In this document: one piece after another, positions 15,941 through 24,871 of the stretch | How positions within the stretch are numbered: the stretch's first letter is position 1 | How the letters are laid out: each line of letters begins with the position of its first letter | From: Paenibacillus tianmuensis | GTDB taxonomy: Bacteria > Bacillota > Bacilli > Paenibacillales > NBRC-103111 | Direction of reading: 5' to 3' | NCBI RefSeq assembly: GCF_900100345.1 | Contig: NZ_FMTT01000023.1 | Coordinates: 19,876 to 83,875 of the forward strand | Length of the DNA stretch: 64,000 nucleotides | Notes under the pieces: generated by a model | What the model saw: only the letters and a program-made list of their open reading frames with translations | Database searches by the model: none | What the model was told of the DNA's origin: nothing | Program-made: the position numbers and the translations under genes

Positions 15941-16957
15941 ATGAATATTAAATTCGAAGCGCTGATCTATGCCTTAAGCCGAAGGTTCAAGAAGGATATC
16001 ATCTCGGCCGACTGCCAAACCATGCCGTTACAGGGCGGAACTGTGGGAAATGTGTACCTGGTAACGGGGATCGCCGAAACCGCGGATGGAGAAAAATTGC
16101 CATACCGAATCGTTCTGAAAATCCAGAAGAAATGGGAGCGTTACGGCGATCCGGGTTCATGGCGCCGGGAATATGATCTCTATGCGTCTGACTTGGGAGC
16201 GACGTTCTCGGATGCCTTCCGCTGGCCGACATGTTATCACGCCGAGATCAATGCCGAAGAAAATAAATTCCAGCTGTGGCTGGAATTTATCGATGGCGTA
16301 ACCGGTTTAGACTTGACCGGTGACATGTATGAACAGGCCGCGCTGGAGTTAGGATGCTATCAAGGCAAGCTGTATGCGGAGCAGCCCGCTGTGCTACAGA
16401 GCCTGACCAACCTGAGCCATGCGGATTTCATGAAGAATACGTATCTGCATTACCGGTCATGGCCGGTCGTCTACGATTATATACGCTCGGAGGACTGCGA
16501 ATTCCCGCAGCACGTGCGGCAAATGCTCATCGACATCGATGAGCACACAGACGAGATACTCGCCCGCATCGAAAAATTGCCCCTCGTGCTATGCCACCGG
16601 GACTTCTGGGTGACCAACCTGATCTATGCCGACGGGAAAATCGCCCTCATCGACTGGGATACATCCGGATGGGGCTACCTTGGCGAGGACCTCGCAAGCC
16701 TGATTGCGGATGAAGCGGATATCGATCACATGGTCGAATACTACCAGCGATGTGTCCCCGCGTATTACAAAGGCTTTTCGGAGTATGCGGATGTATCCCC
16801 TATCGCCGATCATTGCGTCTACGAGCTGATCCTTCTCGTATTCGGGTACAGGCTTGTGGAGTGGTATCTCCACACAGAGGACGATGACGAGAAGACGAAG
16901 CGTGTCCATACGCTCCAAAAAATCTATGAAATGAAGACCAGCCCTGTGCAGATTTGA
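15941..16957 (+). CDS. Aminoglycoside-phosphotransferase-family kinase
   Basis: A 338-residue APH/choline-kinase-fold enzyme. The N-lobe has LQGGTVGNVYLV and RIVLKIQKKW with the ATP-binding Lys. The catalytic loop is LVLCHRDFWVTNLI (HxDxxxxN) and the metal site is IALIDWDTSGWG. It should transfer phosphate from ATP to a small hydroxylated substrate. Whether this is an antibiotic, a sugar or another alcohol cannot be told, and resistance should not be assumed. ATG 15941 has GGAGG nine bases upstream. No operon partners. Confidence 0.8.
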   Translation: MNIKFEALIYALSRRFKKDIISADCQTMPLQGGTVGNVYLVTGIAETADGEKLPYRIVLKIQKKWERYGDPGSWRREYDLYASDLGATFSDAFRWPTCYHAEINAEENKFQLWLEFIDGVTGLDLTGDMYEQAALELGCYQGKLYAEQPAVLQSLTNLSHADFMKNTYLHYRSWPVVYDYIRSEDCEFPQHVRQMLIDIDEHTDEILARIEKLPLVLCHRDFWVTNLIYADGKIALIDWDTSGWGYLGEDLASLIADEADIDHMVEYYQRCVPAYYKGFSEYADVSPIADHCVYELILLVFGYRLVEWYLHTEDDDEKTKRVHTLQKIYEMKTSPVQI

Positions 16958-17057
16958 CTCTAAAAAAAGAACTCCGAAAACCCTTGAATGATTAAACATT
17001 GTATCCAATAAAAGTTATGTTGAATTCGACCTTCTGAGTCCATGGGGGGAGAGAAGG

Positions 17058-17451
17058 ATTAAAGTAAGCGCGCCTGGAAGATTCAGCATATATAACGGGT
17101 GGTATGTGTATTCGGTTGTGGTGGTGACAAGGATAGGATAAACAGGCCGCTTATGGGTGAAATCTCCGGAAGGATCGCGGATTTTACCATAATCACTTCC
17201 GACAATCCCCGTACGGAGGAGCCTTACGCTATTATCAGGGAAATTGAAGAAGGTATAAAAAAGACAGGTGCTGAATTTATAGCAATTGTAGACCGTAGGG
17301 AAGCTATCAAATACTCTATCATAAATGCCAAACCCGAGGATATAATAATCCTGGCAGGCAAGGGTCATGAGACATATCAGATTTTTAAACCATTCATTTT
17401 GATGAGCATGAAGTTGTAAAAGAAATTATTGATGAGCTGGGATGTATCTGA
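17058..17451 (+). pseudogene. murE: C-terminal remnant of MurE (UDP-MurNAc-tripeptide synthetase)
   Basis: The first piece reads APGRFSIYNG, the PGRF motif of MurE. After an internal deletion the frame changes and reads VFGCGGDKDRINRPLMGEIS, then TIITSDNPRTEEPYAIIREI and DIIILAGKGHETYQIF, all diagnostic for the MurE C-terminal ligase domain. A final frameshift near 17392 is followed by HFDEHEVVKEIIDELGCI and TGA 17449. The style of the sequence is more clostridial than Paenibacillus-like. The true murE belongs to the division cluster elsewhere, so this is a foreign or duplicated relic. Confidence 0.8.
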
Positions 17452-17508
17452 AATAAATGTTCAGCAAACGAAGGACAAACAAAAATCAGAATGATTGAAA
17501 ATCATCGC

Positions 17509-17539
17509 ATCACCGATTGGAACCATTCCGATCGGTGAT
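17509..17539. terminator. Hairpin after the MurE remnant
   Basis: ATCACCGATTGGAA and TTCCGATCGGTGAT pair with one mismatch around CCA. A second TTCGGTGATTTAACTT copy follows. The T-tract is poor, so termination is only likely. Confidence 0.5.
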
Positions 17540-17722
17540 TTAACTTCGGTGATTTAACTTATCAGAACTTATTTTTATTCTGATTAAAAAATGGGGTTGT
17601 TATATGAAAATTCAATAGTGACAAGGGATTTAACCGGATTCTTGACATATGTACAAAATACGAGTTTTGTGAATATGTATAATGATTTTAATATGTATAT
17701 TTTCTTGATATCCCCACACAGG

Positions 17723-17903
17723 CTAGCCTTCTTCGCTACAGAGCTTTTCACGGGCCTGATTCTTTAATCGCAGATACTTCATACTTAACTTTGATTTCTT
17801 CACGATGATCCCTTTAGCTTTCGTACATTGCGGTTATTTTCCGGCTTGAGCTGACCGTTGTCTTACTGTAGCTATTCCGATTCCCTAAAATTTCTTCATG
17901 CAT
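17723..17903 (-). pseudogene. Degraded IS1182-family transposase fragment
   Basis: In different minus-strand frames one reads ILGNRNSYSKT and NGQLKPENN. In IS1182 transposases these correspond to the RNSYSKTDPDAT and NGQLKPGYNVQ region. Then comes RLKNQAREKLCSEEG, the start of the C-terminal block. Internal deletions and frameshifts make it non-functional. It lies just left of the Ter-like repeats. Confidence 0.6.
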
Positions 17904-17957
17904 TTCATACTTTTGAAGGCGTGTCCCCTTTCAAGAATTTTGACAACTTTGTGTCAC

Positions 17958-18007
17958 TAAATATGTGATAAATACACTATGTGATAAATACACTATGTGA
18001 TAAATTC
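17958..18007 (+). repeat. Tandem Ter-like sites upstream of the RTP homologue
   Basis: TATGTGATAAAT occurs three times with a 16-base period (starts 17962, 17978, 17994). The last two copies read CTATGTGATAAAT. The Bacillus subtilis Ter B-site core is CTATGTACYAAAT, so 11 of 13 positions agree. An inverted partial copy, ATTATCACATA, lies at 18091-18101 next to the ribosome site of the RTP homologue. The likely role is fork-arrest and/or autoregulatory binding. Confidence 0.75.
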
Positions 18008-18117
18008 ACATTAAATTAACAGTTCGAAACCCGGTTGAAACGTAAGGTTTTCTGTGTTAAAATCAATATGTGGATTTAGCACACGATGTAATTATCACAT
18101 ATTGGAGGTTATGCATT

Positions 18118-18471
18118 GTGGCACGTCAAGGAACTCTTGTCGCGTTAAAAGCTATTATAAAGCTGTATTGCATTGATTATATCGACCAAAACGCATATGG
18201 ATACGAGATCACCGAAGCTGTTTCTTCTCGTCTGAAGCCTTTTGGTTTTAGCCCACACCATTCAGAAGTTTACCGTACTCTTCACGAAATGGCCGACGAA
18301 AGTATGATTCTCCGGCATGAACGGCACATCGGCCCTCGTCAAAAAGTCGTTTACTACACGTTTACTGATGATGGCCGTGCAGCAGCGGCAGCATACAAGA
18401 AAACATTGAAAGAAAACCTTGACCGTTCTATCGCACTCCTCAATGCTGCTGTCGCAGATAATTACTCATAG
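18118..18471 (+). CDS. rtp: Replication terminator protein (RTP) homologue
   Basis: A 117-residue winged-helix protein. The recognition region GFSPHHSEVYRTLHEMADES matches the RTP segment GFKPNHTEVYRSLHELLDDG of B. subtilis. The C-terminal AAYKKTLKENLDRSIALLNA and ending ADNYS match the RTP dimerisation helix and its end. RTP dimers bind Ter sites and block replication forks from one side by contacting the DnaB-type helicase. GTG 18118 has GGAGG nine bases upstream. Three Ter-like repeats lie directly upstream, as TerI/TerII do in B. subtilis, and an inverted half-site abuts the ribosome site, suggesting autoregulation. PadR was considered, but the GFxPxHxEVYR block is RTP-like. Confidence 0.85.
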   Translation: MARQGTLVALKAIIKLYCIDYIDQNAYGYEITEAVSSRLKPFGFSPHHSEVYRTLHEMADESMILRHERHIGPRQKVVYYTFTDDGRAAAAAYKKTLKENLDRSIALLNAAVADNYS

Positions 18472-18543
18472 GCCGATTTGTAGTGTCTAAATATTTTTCT
18501 TCAAGAGATAACCAATTAAGAAATACATCGGTTGAAAAACGAA

Positions 18544-18581
18544 AAAAGTGCTCAACTCTCCCCACAGAGTTGAGCACTTTT
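18544..18581. terminator. Bidirectional terminator between rtp and azoR
   Basis: AAAAGTGCTCAACTCT and AGAGTTGAGCACTTTT form a perfect 16-bp stem with a six-base loop. It serves both convergent genes. Confidence 0.9.
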
Positions 18582-18623
18582 ACTACAAATCGTGTACTTG
18601 ATCTTTGAATCTCTTCCAACATA

Positions 18624-19250
18624 TTAGAAGGTTTCTGCCGCTCTAGCTGCTCTTTCAATTCCATTTTGAATAATATCTACCGCTTTATCCTGGAACTGAT
18701 TGTGACCTTCTACGATAACTGTTGTAAGGTCTTTTATACCAAAAAAATTCATCATGTTCGTTACATAGTTTACGGACATTTCCAAAGAGGCTTTAGGTCC
18801 TTCAGAATAGACACCACCTCTTGCATTTAAGAGTGCTACTTTCTTGTCAGAGAGTAAACCAACTGAACCTTCTGAAGTATATCGGAAAGTTTTACCCGCT
18901 TGACATAAATAATCAAAATACGTATGTAACACAGCAGGTACGGTAAAGTTCCATAGAGGAAACGCAAATACAACCTTATCAGCTTCGAGAAACTGTTTTA
19001 GATACTTATTCACAGTTTCTGTAGCTTCTTTTTCTTCTGAATTCAATTCCATACCTGTCGCCAATTTAAAAATACCGTTAAGTGTATTTGCATCATAATA
19101 AGGTAGATTTTCTGAGAACAGATCAAGCTCGATAATCAGATCTTCAGGATGGGACTCTTTATAACTATCGAGAAAAGCCTTATAAAGTTTTACACTAACA
19201 GCCTGTTCGATTGGACGGAAATTTGCTTTTACAAATAAAACTGTAGACAT
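18624..19250 (-). CDS. azoR: FMN-dependent NADH-azoreductase
   Basis: A 208-residue flavodoxin-fold quinone/azo reductase. Visible are the N-terminal FMN-phosphate loop (MSTVLFVKANFRPIEQAVS), the flavin motif VFAFPLWNFTVPAVLHTYFD and the second loop LLNARGGVYSEG. AzoR enzymes reduce quinones by two electrons and can cleave azo bonds, protecting against thiol-reactive electrophiles. The start ATG follows a CGAGGAGGATT ribosome site. It is monocistronic and convergent with rtp. GC is lower than in the core. Confidence 0.92.
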   Translation of the reverse strand: MSTVLFVKANFRPIEQAVSVKLYKAFLDSYKESHPEDLIIELDLFSENLPYYDANTLNGIFKLATGMELNSEEKEATETVNKYLKQFLEADKVVFAFPLWNFTVPAVLHTYFDYLCQAGKTFRYTSEGSVGLLSDKKVALLNARGGVYSEGPKASLEMSVNYVTNMMNFFGIKDLTTVIVEGHNQFQDKAVDIIQNGIERAARAAETF

Positions 19251-19576
19251 TAGAATCCTCCTCGGTTAATGAATCCATTTTTAAGATATCAACAGCAAGA
19301 TTTCGTTTAAAGTTGCCACAAATGCTCTGCTTGATATGTTCACATTATAGTGAAAATCTTCTTTGAAAAATATATTCAATACATCTATTTTGGGCAGTTA
19401 GGAGACAGAATCAGATAAATGCCTGAGAAATGAAGATGTATTTTGTCTCCCTGCCGCTCACTGTGCCTGCTGGCGAACAAATGATTTTACACCGCGATAA
19501 ATATAGGTATTGTAACCCAAAGAATACCTTCCTGCATATATTACATTAGCCCACCTTAGAAAAGGAGTGAAATAAA

Positions 19577-19867
19577 ATGGCGTTTTTGCCTCCACCTGGA
19601 CCACCGCCTGGAACGATTGGGCAGCAGGGGCCTGTATCCCCTCCTCCACCTTTTGAACCGCCCATTTCTGCTTTTGCTGTTGACCCCCGAGCTATTTCCC
19701 GTTGCTTGTTTCGAAACACTTTTGTTTGGCTTACGAATGGGAGCCGTTTCTGGTTTTTTCCAACCTTTGTTGGACGCGTTTCGGTTACTGGTTATAGGTG
19801 GACCGGTAGGTTTTGGGTGGTCTTTGGAATTAGTCTAAGAGAAATTAGCTCATTTTCATGCTTTTAA
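19577..19867 (+). CDS. Proline-rich small protein with a conserved aromatic C-terminal module
   Basis: A 96-residue protein. The first 40 residues are Pro/Gly-rich (MAFLPPPGPPPGTIGQQGPV). The rest is a compact aromatic module, SRCLFRNTFVWLTNGSRFWF, FPTFVGRVSVTGYRW and FFGI-like WVVFGISLREISSFSCF, with two Cys. I recall similar unnamed small proteins in Bacilli, often with variable Pro/Gly N-termini, possibly linked to spores or the surface. ATG 19577 follows AAAGGAGTGAAATAAA. No signal peptide. Function unknown. Confidence 0.6.
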   Translation: MAFLPPPGPPPGTIGQQGPVSPPPPFEPPISAFAVDPRAISRCLFRNTFVWLTNGSRFWFFPTFVGRVSVTGYRWTGRFWVVFGISLREISSFSCF

Positions 19868-20653
19868 ATTTTTTATCAGCTTCCGCAATCAACGCATTTT
19901 GAGTTATCGATAAAGCCCATCTGAACAAAACACCGGTTTTGGTGAAGATGTTCCATAAAACAATAAGGGGGCTGTCGCGGCAGCTCCTTCGCTTTTATAA
20001 AACTTATCCGCAATAACATGCCAGATGGAGAGTTATTTCACTCGCCGGTAAACCGTAAGCTTTTTCATACTGATTCGATGCATAGCCTCCGTCGCGGTAA
20101 CCGAATATAACGCCTTCGTCTCCATAGTGCAGACTCAACCTTTCTGCCTCGCGGTAGACGCCCTGCCCTCCGGCAAAAAAAATTTCCGCTGACCCTCGAG
20201 GCGTTACCCCCGAGTTCGGATATAAACCCCTAGTCCAAGGCTCAGCGAGACTTGAACCCGCCTGCTGCCACACACGCACTACGGCTTCCGCTGCTAGGTG
20301 GGGCCTATTTGACGTTCACGGAAATCATCATGAATCAAATTGATTTCCTTCTGTTTAATGTTTTGAAATATACAAGAAATTTGTATCGTGCTCATCATCC
20401 CATTTCAAATTGTAAAAACCTCTTACGACTTACGGTGTCGCATTTAGCTCAAACGTTGCAATTTTCTCAATGTAATCTCAATGGACTTGCACACATCTCA
20501 ACACTTTACTATATGCTGTTTTCAAAGGCGAGGTGGTGAAAATCAAAAAAGTGTATTAGTTCTCATCATATCTGGATATTAGGGGATTGGATTGTTTCCT
20601 ATACTCTCGGATTACGAGTTTTGAATTACTTTCATAAGAAGAGGTGAGTTCGC
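19868..20653. other. Long region without a convincing gene
   Basis: 786 bases. A minus frame at 20004-20279 reads GYRDGGYASNQYEKAYGLPA but has no start signal and no recognised family. Near 20240 the minus strand contains a T-arm-like GCGGG-TTCAAGT-CTCGC without a matching acceptor stem. At 20470-20640 the sequence is AT-rich and carries the promoter region for the next small gene. Confidence 0.35.
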
Positions 20654-20863
20654 ATGTACTATTGCACCGTTTGTTCAAAATTACACAATGAAAGATATTC
20701 CCATGGAATTATTTTCGAGAAAGGATTTTATATAGAACCAGGAACTGGAGGAAGGTTTCATCTAGGTATGTGTGGTAAAGAAGACGATAGAGGTATTCAA
20801 ACACTGGAGAAAGATTGTTCCATCATGGAAACTATACGCACTTATTCTCATGCATCTATATAA
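20654..20863 (+). CDS. Small hypothetical protein with a Cys pair
   Basis: A 69-residue protein beginning MYYCTVCSKLHNERYSHGII, so a C-x2-C pair lies at the N-terminus, with two further Cys (CGKE and KDCS). This could be a small zinc-binding knuckle. AGAGGTGAG lies nine bases before ATG 20654. The low GC and isolated position suggest acquired DNA. The family is not recognised. Confidence 0.5.
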   Translation: MYYCTVCSKLHNERYSHGIIFEKGFYIEPGTGGRFHLGMCGKEDDRGIQTLEKDCSIMETIRTYSHASI

Positions 20864-20894
20864 ATCGTGATGCATTTAGCGGCTATTAATTCTT

Positions 20895-21266
20895 TCAGCC
20901 ACACGAACATCTGTTGGTTTTGCTTCTTAGCTTCTTCCAGCGGCGTTTCGTGCACCCCGACTTATGCGGAGTTACCGCCCGCCAAAGCCTCCGGAAGAAG
21001 TCGTAGAAGGTACCGATGCCAGGCGTAATAGTGCGAAGCGCACGGACTCTGTTATCCACGCTCATCCCGAGCTTGGTCATGAGCAGCGTACTGCGCGGCA
21101 TGAACGGTGAAGGAGAGGTCAATGCGCTGTAATCCAGAAGATCAGGTGCCCATCGATCGCCTGCTGGATTTCGGCCTTTGGCCGCTCTCCCGTCGGGACT
21201 TGCACCCTTGAGCATAGTACGCTGCCATGCGTACAAAAACATCACCAGTAATGGCGATGTCGGCAT
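20895..21266 (-). pseudogene. N-terminal fragment of a DDE transposase
   Basis: The minus frame reads DRWAPDLLDYSALTSPSPFM, then TPGIGTFYDFFRRLWRAVTP and ends in a Lys/Arg/Cys-rich tail. The G-x-GTFYDFF-x-RLW block is familiar from the N-terminal region of a family of bacterial DDE transposases. The catalytic domain is missing. It is a relic next to the decayed ABC operon. Confidence 0.5.
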
Positions 21267-21335
21267 ATGATCAGATTTAAGTCTGATAGCTTTTTCCTAA
21301 AAGAAAAGCTCCCCCAGACGCCGCCGAAATGGCTA

Positions 21336-22130
21336 TCAATCAAGGCGCCTCCGGCGGCTAACGAAATCCAGGTATACCTCTTCCAACGTCGGAAACCGCT
21401 CAGCGGGAATTTCCGCGGCCCTGCTATTGCCGAGCGTCTCGTGCAGCATGACCGATTTCCACTGCTGCGGCGATTTCGGCCCGGACATGACCCCACCCGC
21501 CAAGAAAAGCACCTGATCGACCCAATCCTCGATCTCCATAAACATATGACCGACCAGCAGTATGATGCAGCCGTTCGCATGTTCGTGCAGGAGATTCATC
21601 ACATGGGCCCGCTCTTCCAAATCCAGCCCTTCCAGAGGCTCATCCAGAAGCAGCAGATGCGGGTCGCTGAGCATCGCTTGAGCGATCGACAATCTTCTTC
21701 TTTGGCCGGTGGATAACGATTTGATGCGGAATTGCCCGAATCGGGCAAGGCCAAAGTCCGTCAGCACCTCCGCAACCCTGTCCGGAATTAGGCGGGGCGG
21801 GATTAGCTTCATTTCCGCCGTATAAGTCAAAAAATGTTCCGCCTTCATCTCCTCGTATAAGGAAAATTGCTGGGAAACGTAGCCGAGCCGTTCCCGAAAC
21901 CGTTTGCCCCCGAGCTGTCTATCCTGCAGTGTAAAGCGAATGTCGCCTTTGCCGAATGTCCGGATGCCGGCAATGCATTCGAGCATCGTCGTTTTGCCGC
22001 TTCCATTGGGGCCGAATAAAGCGTTTATTCCCGGCGACAAGGAAAACTCCACACCTTCAAACACCCAAGGAGCCGACGACGAATGGCGGAACGCCGCTTT
22101 GCGCACATCAAGCCGGATCATATCGCCCAT
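21336..22130 (-). CDS. ABC transporter ATP-binding protein
   Basis: A complete 264-residue ATPase: Walker A GPNGSGKTT, Q-loop YVSQQFSLYEEM, signature LSTGQRRRLS, Walker B HLLLLDEPLEGLDL, switch GHMF. It belongs to the drug/bacitracin or Ytr-like exporter class. Its start overlaps the end of the permease at 22108, so translation is coupled. It is the last gene of a four-gene operon whose other members are damaged, so its partner complex is probably no longer made. Confidence 0.88.
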   Translation of the reverse strand: MGDMIRLDVRKAAFRHSSSAPWVFEGVEFSLSPGINALFGPNGSGKTTMLECIAGIRTFGKGDIRFTLQDRQLGGKRFRERLGYVSQQFSLYEEMKAEHFLTYTAEMKLIPPRLIPDRVAEVLTDFGLARFGQFRIKSLSTGQRRRLSIAQAMLSDPHLLLLDEPLEGLDLEERAHVMNLLHEHANGCIILLVGHMFMEIEDWVDQVLFLAGGVMSGPKSPQQWKSVMLHETLGNSRAAEIPAERFPTLEEVYLDFVSRRRRLD

Positions 22131-22566
22131 TATCCCCTTTCCCGCCTTTTCGGATTGTCTGGCAAGCGACGAAGAAGAGAATCCCCGTTATCGCGAATGC
22201 GATCATGCGGCTGCTTCCCCAAAATGCATAACCGGTGTCGCTCATGAAATAAAAAGGCCCGAGCAAGTCCCTCAATGCTAATTGCGCCGCCCATACCGCC
22301 AGCGACAAACCGGCTCCAATCCGCGGCCCAAAAAGGACGATGGCGGCAAATGCCAGCGCGGTGCAAAAGCATAAAGGCGCCAACCAACCGATGATAAATG
22401 CGAACAACGGACCGGTCTGACCGGTCAGCGATAAGAGGACGCTTGCCGTCAAAGCCAGTACCATATCATACAGAACGATGATGCCCAGCCTTCCCATCAT
22501 CATCTCGACCGGAGAGACCGGGAAAGTCGCCTCCAGCTTGGACATCGGCGTGCCATACGATCTCAA
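22108..22566 (-). CDS. ABC-2-type permease, short and possibly truncated
   Basis: A 152-residue integral membrane protein with four or five helices (GIIVLYDMVLALTASVLLSL, LFAFIIGWLAPLCFCTALAF, MIAFAITGILFFVACQTIRK). The N-terminus MRSYGTPMSKLEATFPVSPV corresponds to the middle of usual family members, which carry extra helices before it, so the 5' part may be lost. The start is TTG 22566, overlapping the stop of the upstream frame. It lies between a broken permease and the intact ATPase. Confidence 0.6.
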   Translation of the reverse strand: MRSYGTPMSKLEATFPVSPVEMMMGRLGIIVLYDMVLALTASVLLSLTGQTGPLFAFIIGWLAPLCFCTALAFAAIVLFGPRIGAGLSLAVWAAQLALRDLLGPFYFMSDTGYAFWGSSRMIAFAITGILFFVACQTIRKGGKGDNGRYDPA

Positions 22567-24871
22567 CGTTTTCCTTCATAACGGCGCGCGTACTCGTATA
22601 TTTGCCGGATCGCCTCGGGAAAATGCGCTTTCCTGAACGCTTCATACACTTTGTTCATCGCCAAGTAAACCGGGTGCGGCACACCGTTCCATTTATGCAT
22701 GCTCGGGATAAACAAAGGTTCGCCCTGCCCGTTACCGTTATGCCTGATCGATTGCGATATCGCTTCCGTCATATATCCGGCCAGTTTAGATAAGGAGACG
22801 GACATAATGTTTGCATCAAGAACCGTTGCCCGCAAAAGATCCTCGTCGAAATAAGACAAGCCGTTAAAGGTCATCGAAGCAGGATGGTTCGGGTAAGACA
22901 AATAGTAGAAGCCATTGCTATCGATCGGTTTAAGAAATTCACCTTTGATCGGTGGCGATCTGTATAGCAACTGGTTGTTGAACGATTCGTTTTGCACCCG
23001 GCCCGGATAATCCGCGCGGATGAAATGTATGCGACTCGGATAAAAAGCATCCGGATTGAGCATCTTCGCTATTTGGGATAGCTCCGCATAATGTGCAAGC
23101 AGGTTGCCGGCAATGCTCTTCGCCCGGGACGGAGGAATCTGATTCGATAAAACGATCGAAACCGTCGATTGGTGATTCGATTCCCTCCACTCGGTCATAT
23201 TCCCACCAATGAGGTTGAAACCGCGAACGCCCGACGCATCGAATACGACACGCTGTCTCCCATCCGCCGCTTGGGAATTCTTCCGCTCCCCGTTCGCGAT
23301 AAGCTGCATCCGTCCGCCCGCTTCAACCTCCACATGAAATTCGGCAGGCAGCCGGTAAGGCTCGCTTTCTCTAACGGCTTCATCCACAACGGGACTTGAC
23401 AGTCTTTCGTCGAAACGTACTTGCTCCAATTCGGCCAGCCTGTCGGTTCCCGGGTAAGGGTACCATCCGTAATATCCCGGCAGGAACAGCTTATCCGAAT
23501 CGACAAACACTCTTCGCTCCCAATGGGCATCAAGGGAATCGTCGATTCCTCCAGATCCTTGCGGATCATACCAATCGTTGATCGTACCTGCATATTCCAT
23601 CGTCGTCTCCACCACCGTTCGAGGCTGAACGGGCCGAGCCGGGACAACCCATACGACATCCTCTTCGGGCTCCCACTCGAAGGCTGCGGCATCCCTTCGA
23701 CCTTTACTTCATGGATTTGGAAATGATGCCGGAGCGACAGCGGAAAGCGGTCAATTGCCTCCTGGCCTCCATGGTGCAATTGGATCGCGCTCTGCACTTC
23801 CATGAGGTGCTTTTCCCCGATATTCACCTTCAAATCGTATTTGAGTGCCGTCAGCATGGCGTACTTCCGGCCCAGAAGGAGCATGTTCTTATGCTGCTGC
23901 GTCAGTGGATTCACGCTCGGGTCCGCTTCTTCACCTGCCAGAAACCGTTCGACAGCAATTCGATTGATCTCCGAAGGATTTTCCTGAAACAGCTTTCTGT
24001 AAAATGCGAAATTCCCTTTGGACGATTCGGTACGCTCCTTCCATATGGACGCATAGCCGAGGACGCTCATAACCATTGTGACGACGGCTGCGGCGGCAAT
24101 CGGGTACAAGACGGTATTCCGACTCTTTTCCTTTCTTCCCCTCTTCGCGCTGTACACGATTCCTCCGAATAAGAGGACGATCAGCGCGGTATGGAACAAA
24201 CGGAGAAGCCCGTATGCCGTAGCGTCCGTAAAGCCCCATAATTCCGAATAAAAGCCCAACCGGGTTAAGTCGGTTAATCCAATATCGGCCAAATAGGTCC
24301 ACTGGGCCGGCATCCATTCGAGAAAAATAACATTGGCCAAAAACAAAACAGCCGCGACAATCGCCAAGCTGTACAAATAAACGATGCGGTTGCGGGTCCA
24401 AGTGCCGATCCAATAACCGAGCAAGATCGTAAAGGTCGTCGGAATGACGAATGAGCCGAGCATAAATAATCCTGCTGACATAGAGGAAAACGTCATTCCC
24501 GCACGCAAAGCATGATAGGCGTAAAAGCACGCGGGCAGCAGGGAGAGCGCGCCCAGCGGAATAATCAAGGCGAGTAGTCTGGCCGCAATCAATTGTACGG
24601 AACGATAGGGCAAAGCGTCTTGTATCGGACGAATCTTCACTGCGGTATCTCTTCGCGCAGCCGATACAGCCAAAAATGGTGCCATCATAAACATAAACCA
24701 CATGAACTTGTAGGAACTCGATAGGGTATACCACCCGATATCATCCGCATACGCGTTATTGATCAGGGAGATTGCCCAAGCCCCGCCTGTTACGGCCAGC
24801 AGGATCAAACCGAACCATCCCCGGAACATAAGTTTCCATTCGACGACGACATATTTCCAAATAGCAATCAT
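22563..24871 (-). pseudogene. ABC permease with large extracytoplasmic domain, frameshifted
   Basis: The 5' frame from 24871 has at least six membrane helices (MIAIWKYVVVEWKLMFRGWF, MWFMFMMAPFLAVSAARRD and others) and then a soluble part, reaching EVKVEGMPQ. Near 23695 the correct frame changes: the other frame supplies AAFEWEPEEDVVWVVPARP and continues for about 370 residues to 22563. The joined product of about 760 residues looks like a permease with a peptidase-M1-like extracellular part but without a visible HExxH. It overlaps both neighbours by a few bases, as in an operon. One base change would repair it. Confidence 0.75.

Noticed and set aside
15941..16957. Antibiotic-resistance gene
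   Set aside because: The APH fold is clear but covers many non-resistance kinases. Nothing specific supports aminoglycoside as substrate.
17958..18007. CRISPR-like or simple tandem repeat
   Set aside because: Period is only 16 with no spacers. The similarity to Ter and the adjacent RTP gene explain it better.
18118..18471. PadR-family regulator
   Set aside because: The GF-x-P-x-H-x-EVYR-x-LHE block and LDR...ADN end fit RTP. PadR proteins would have an SPGTLY-type recognition helix.
20220..20290. tRNA on the minus strand (T-arm GCGGG-TTCAAGT-CTCGC)
   Set aside because: No acceptor stem, D-arm or anticodon arm could be fitted upstream. Only the T-arm matches, so it may be chance or a fragment.
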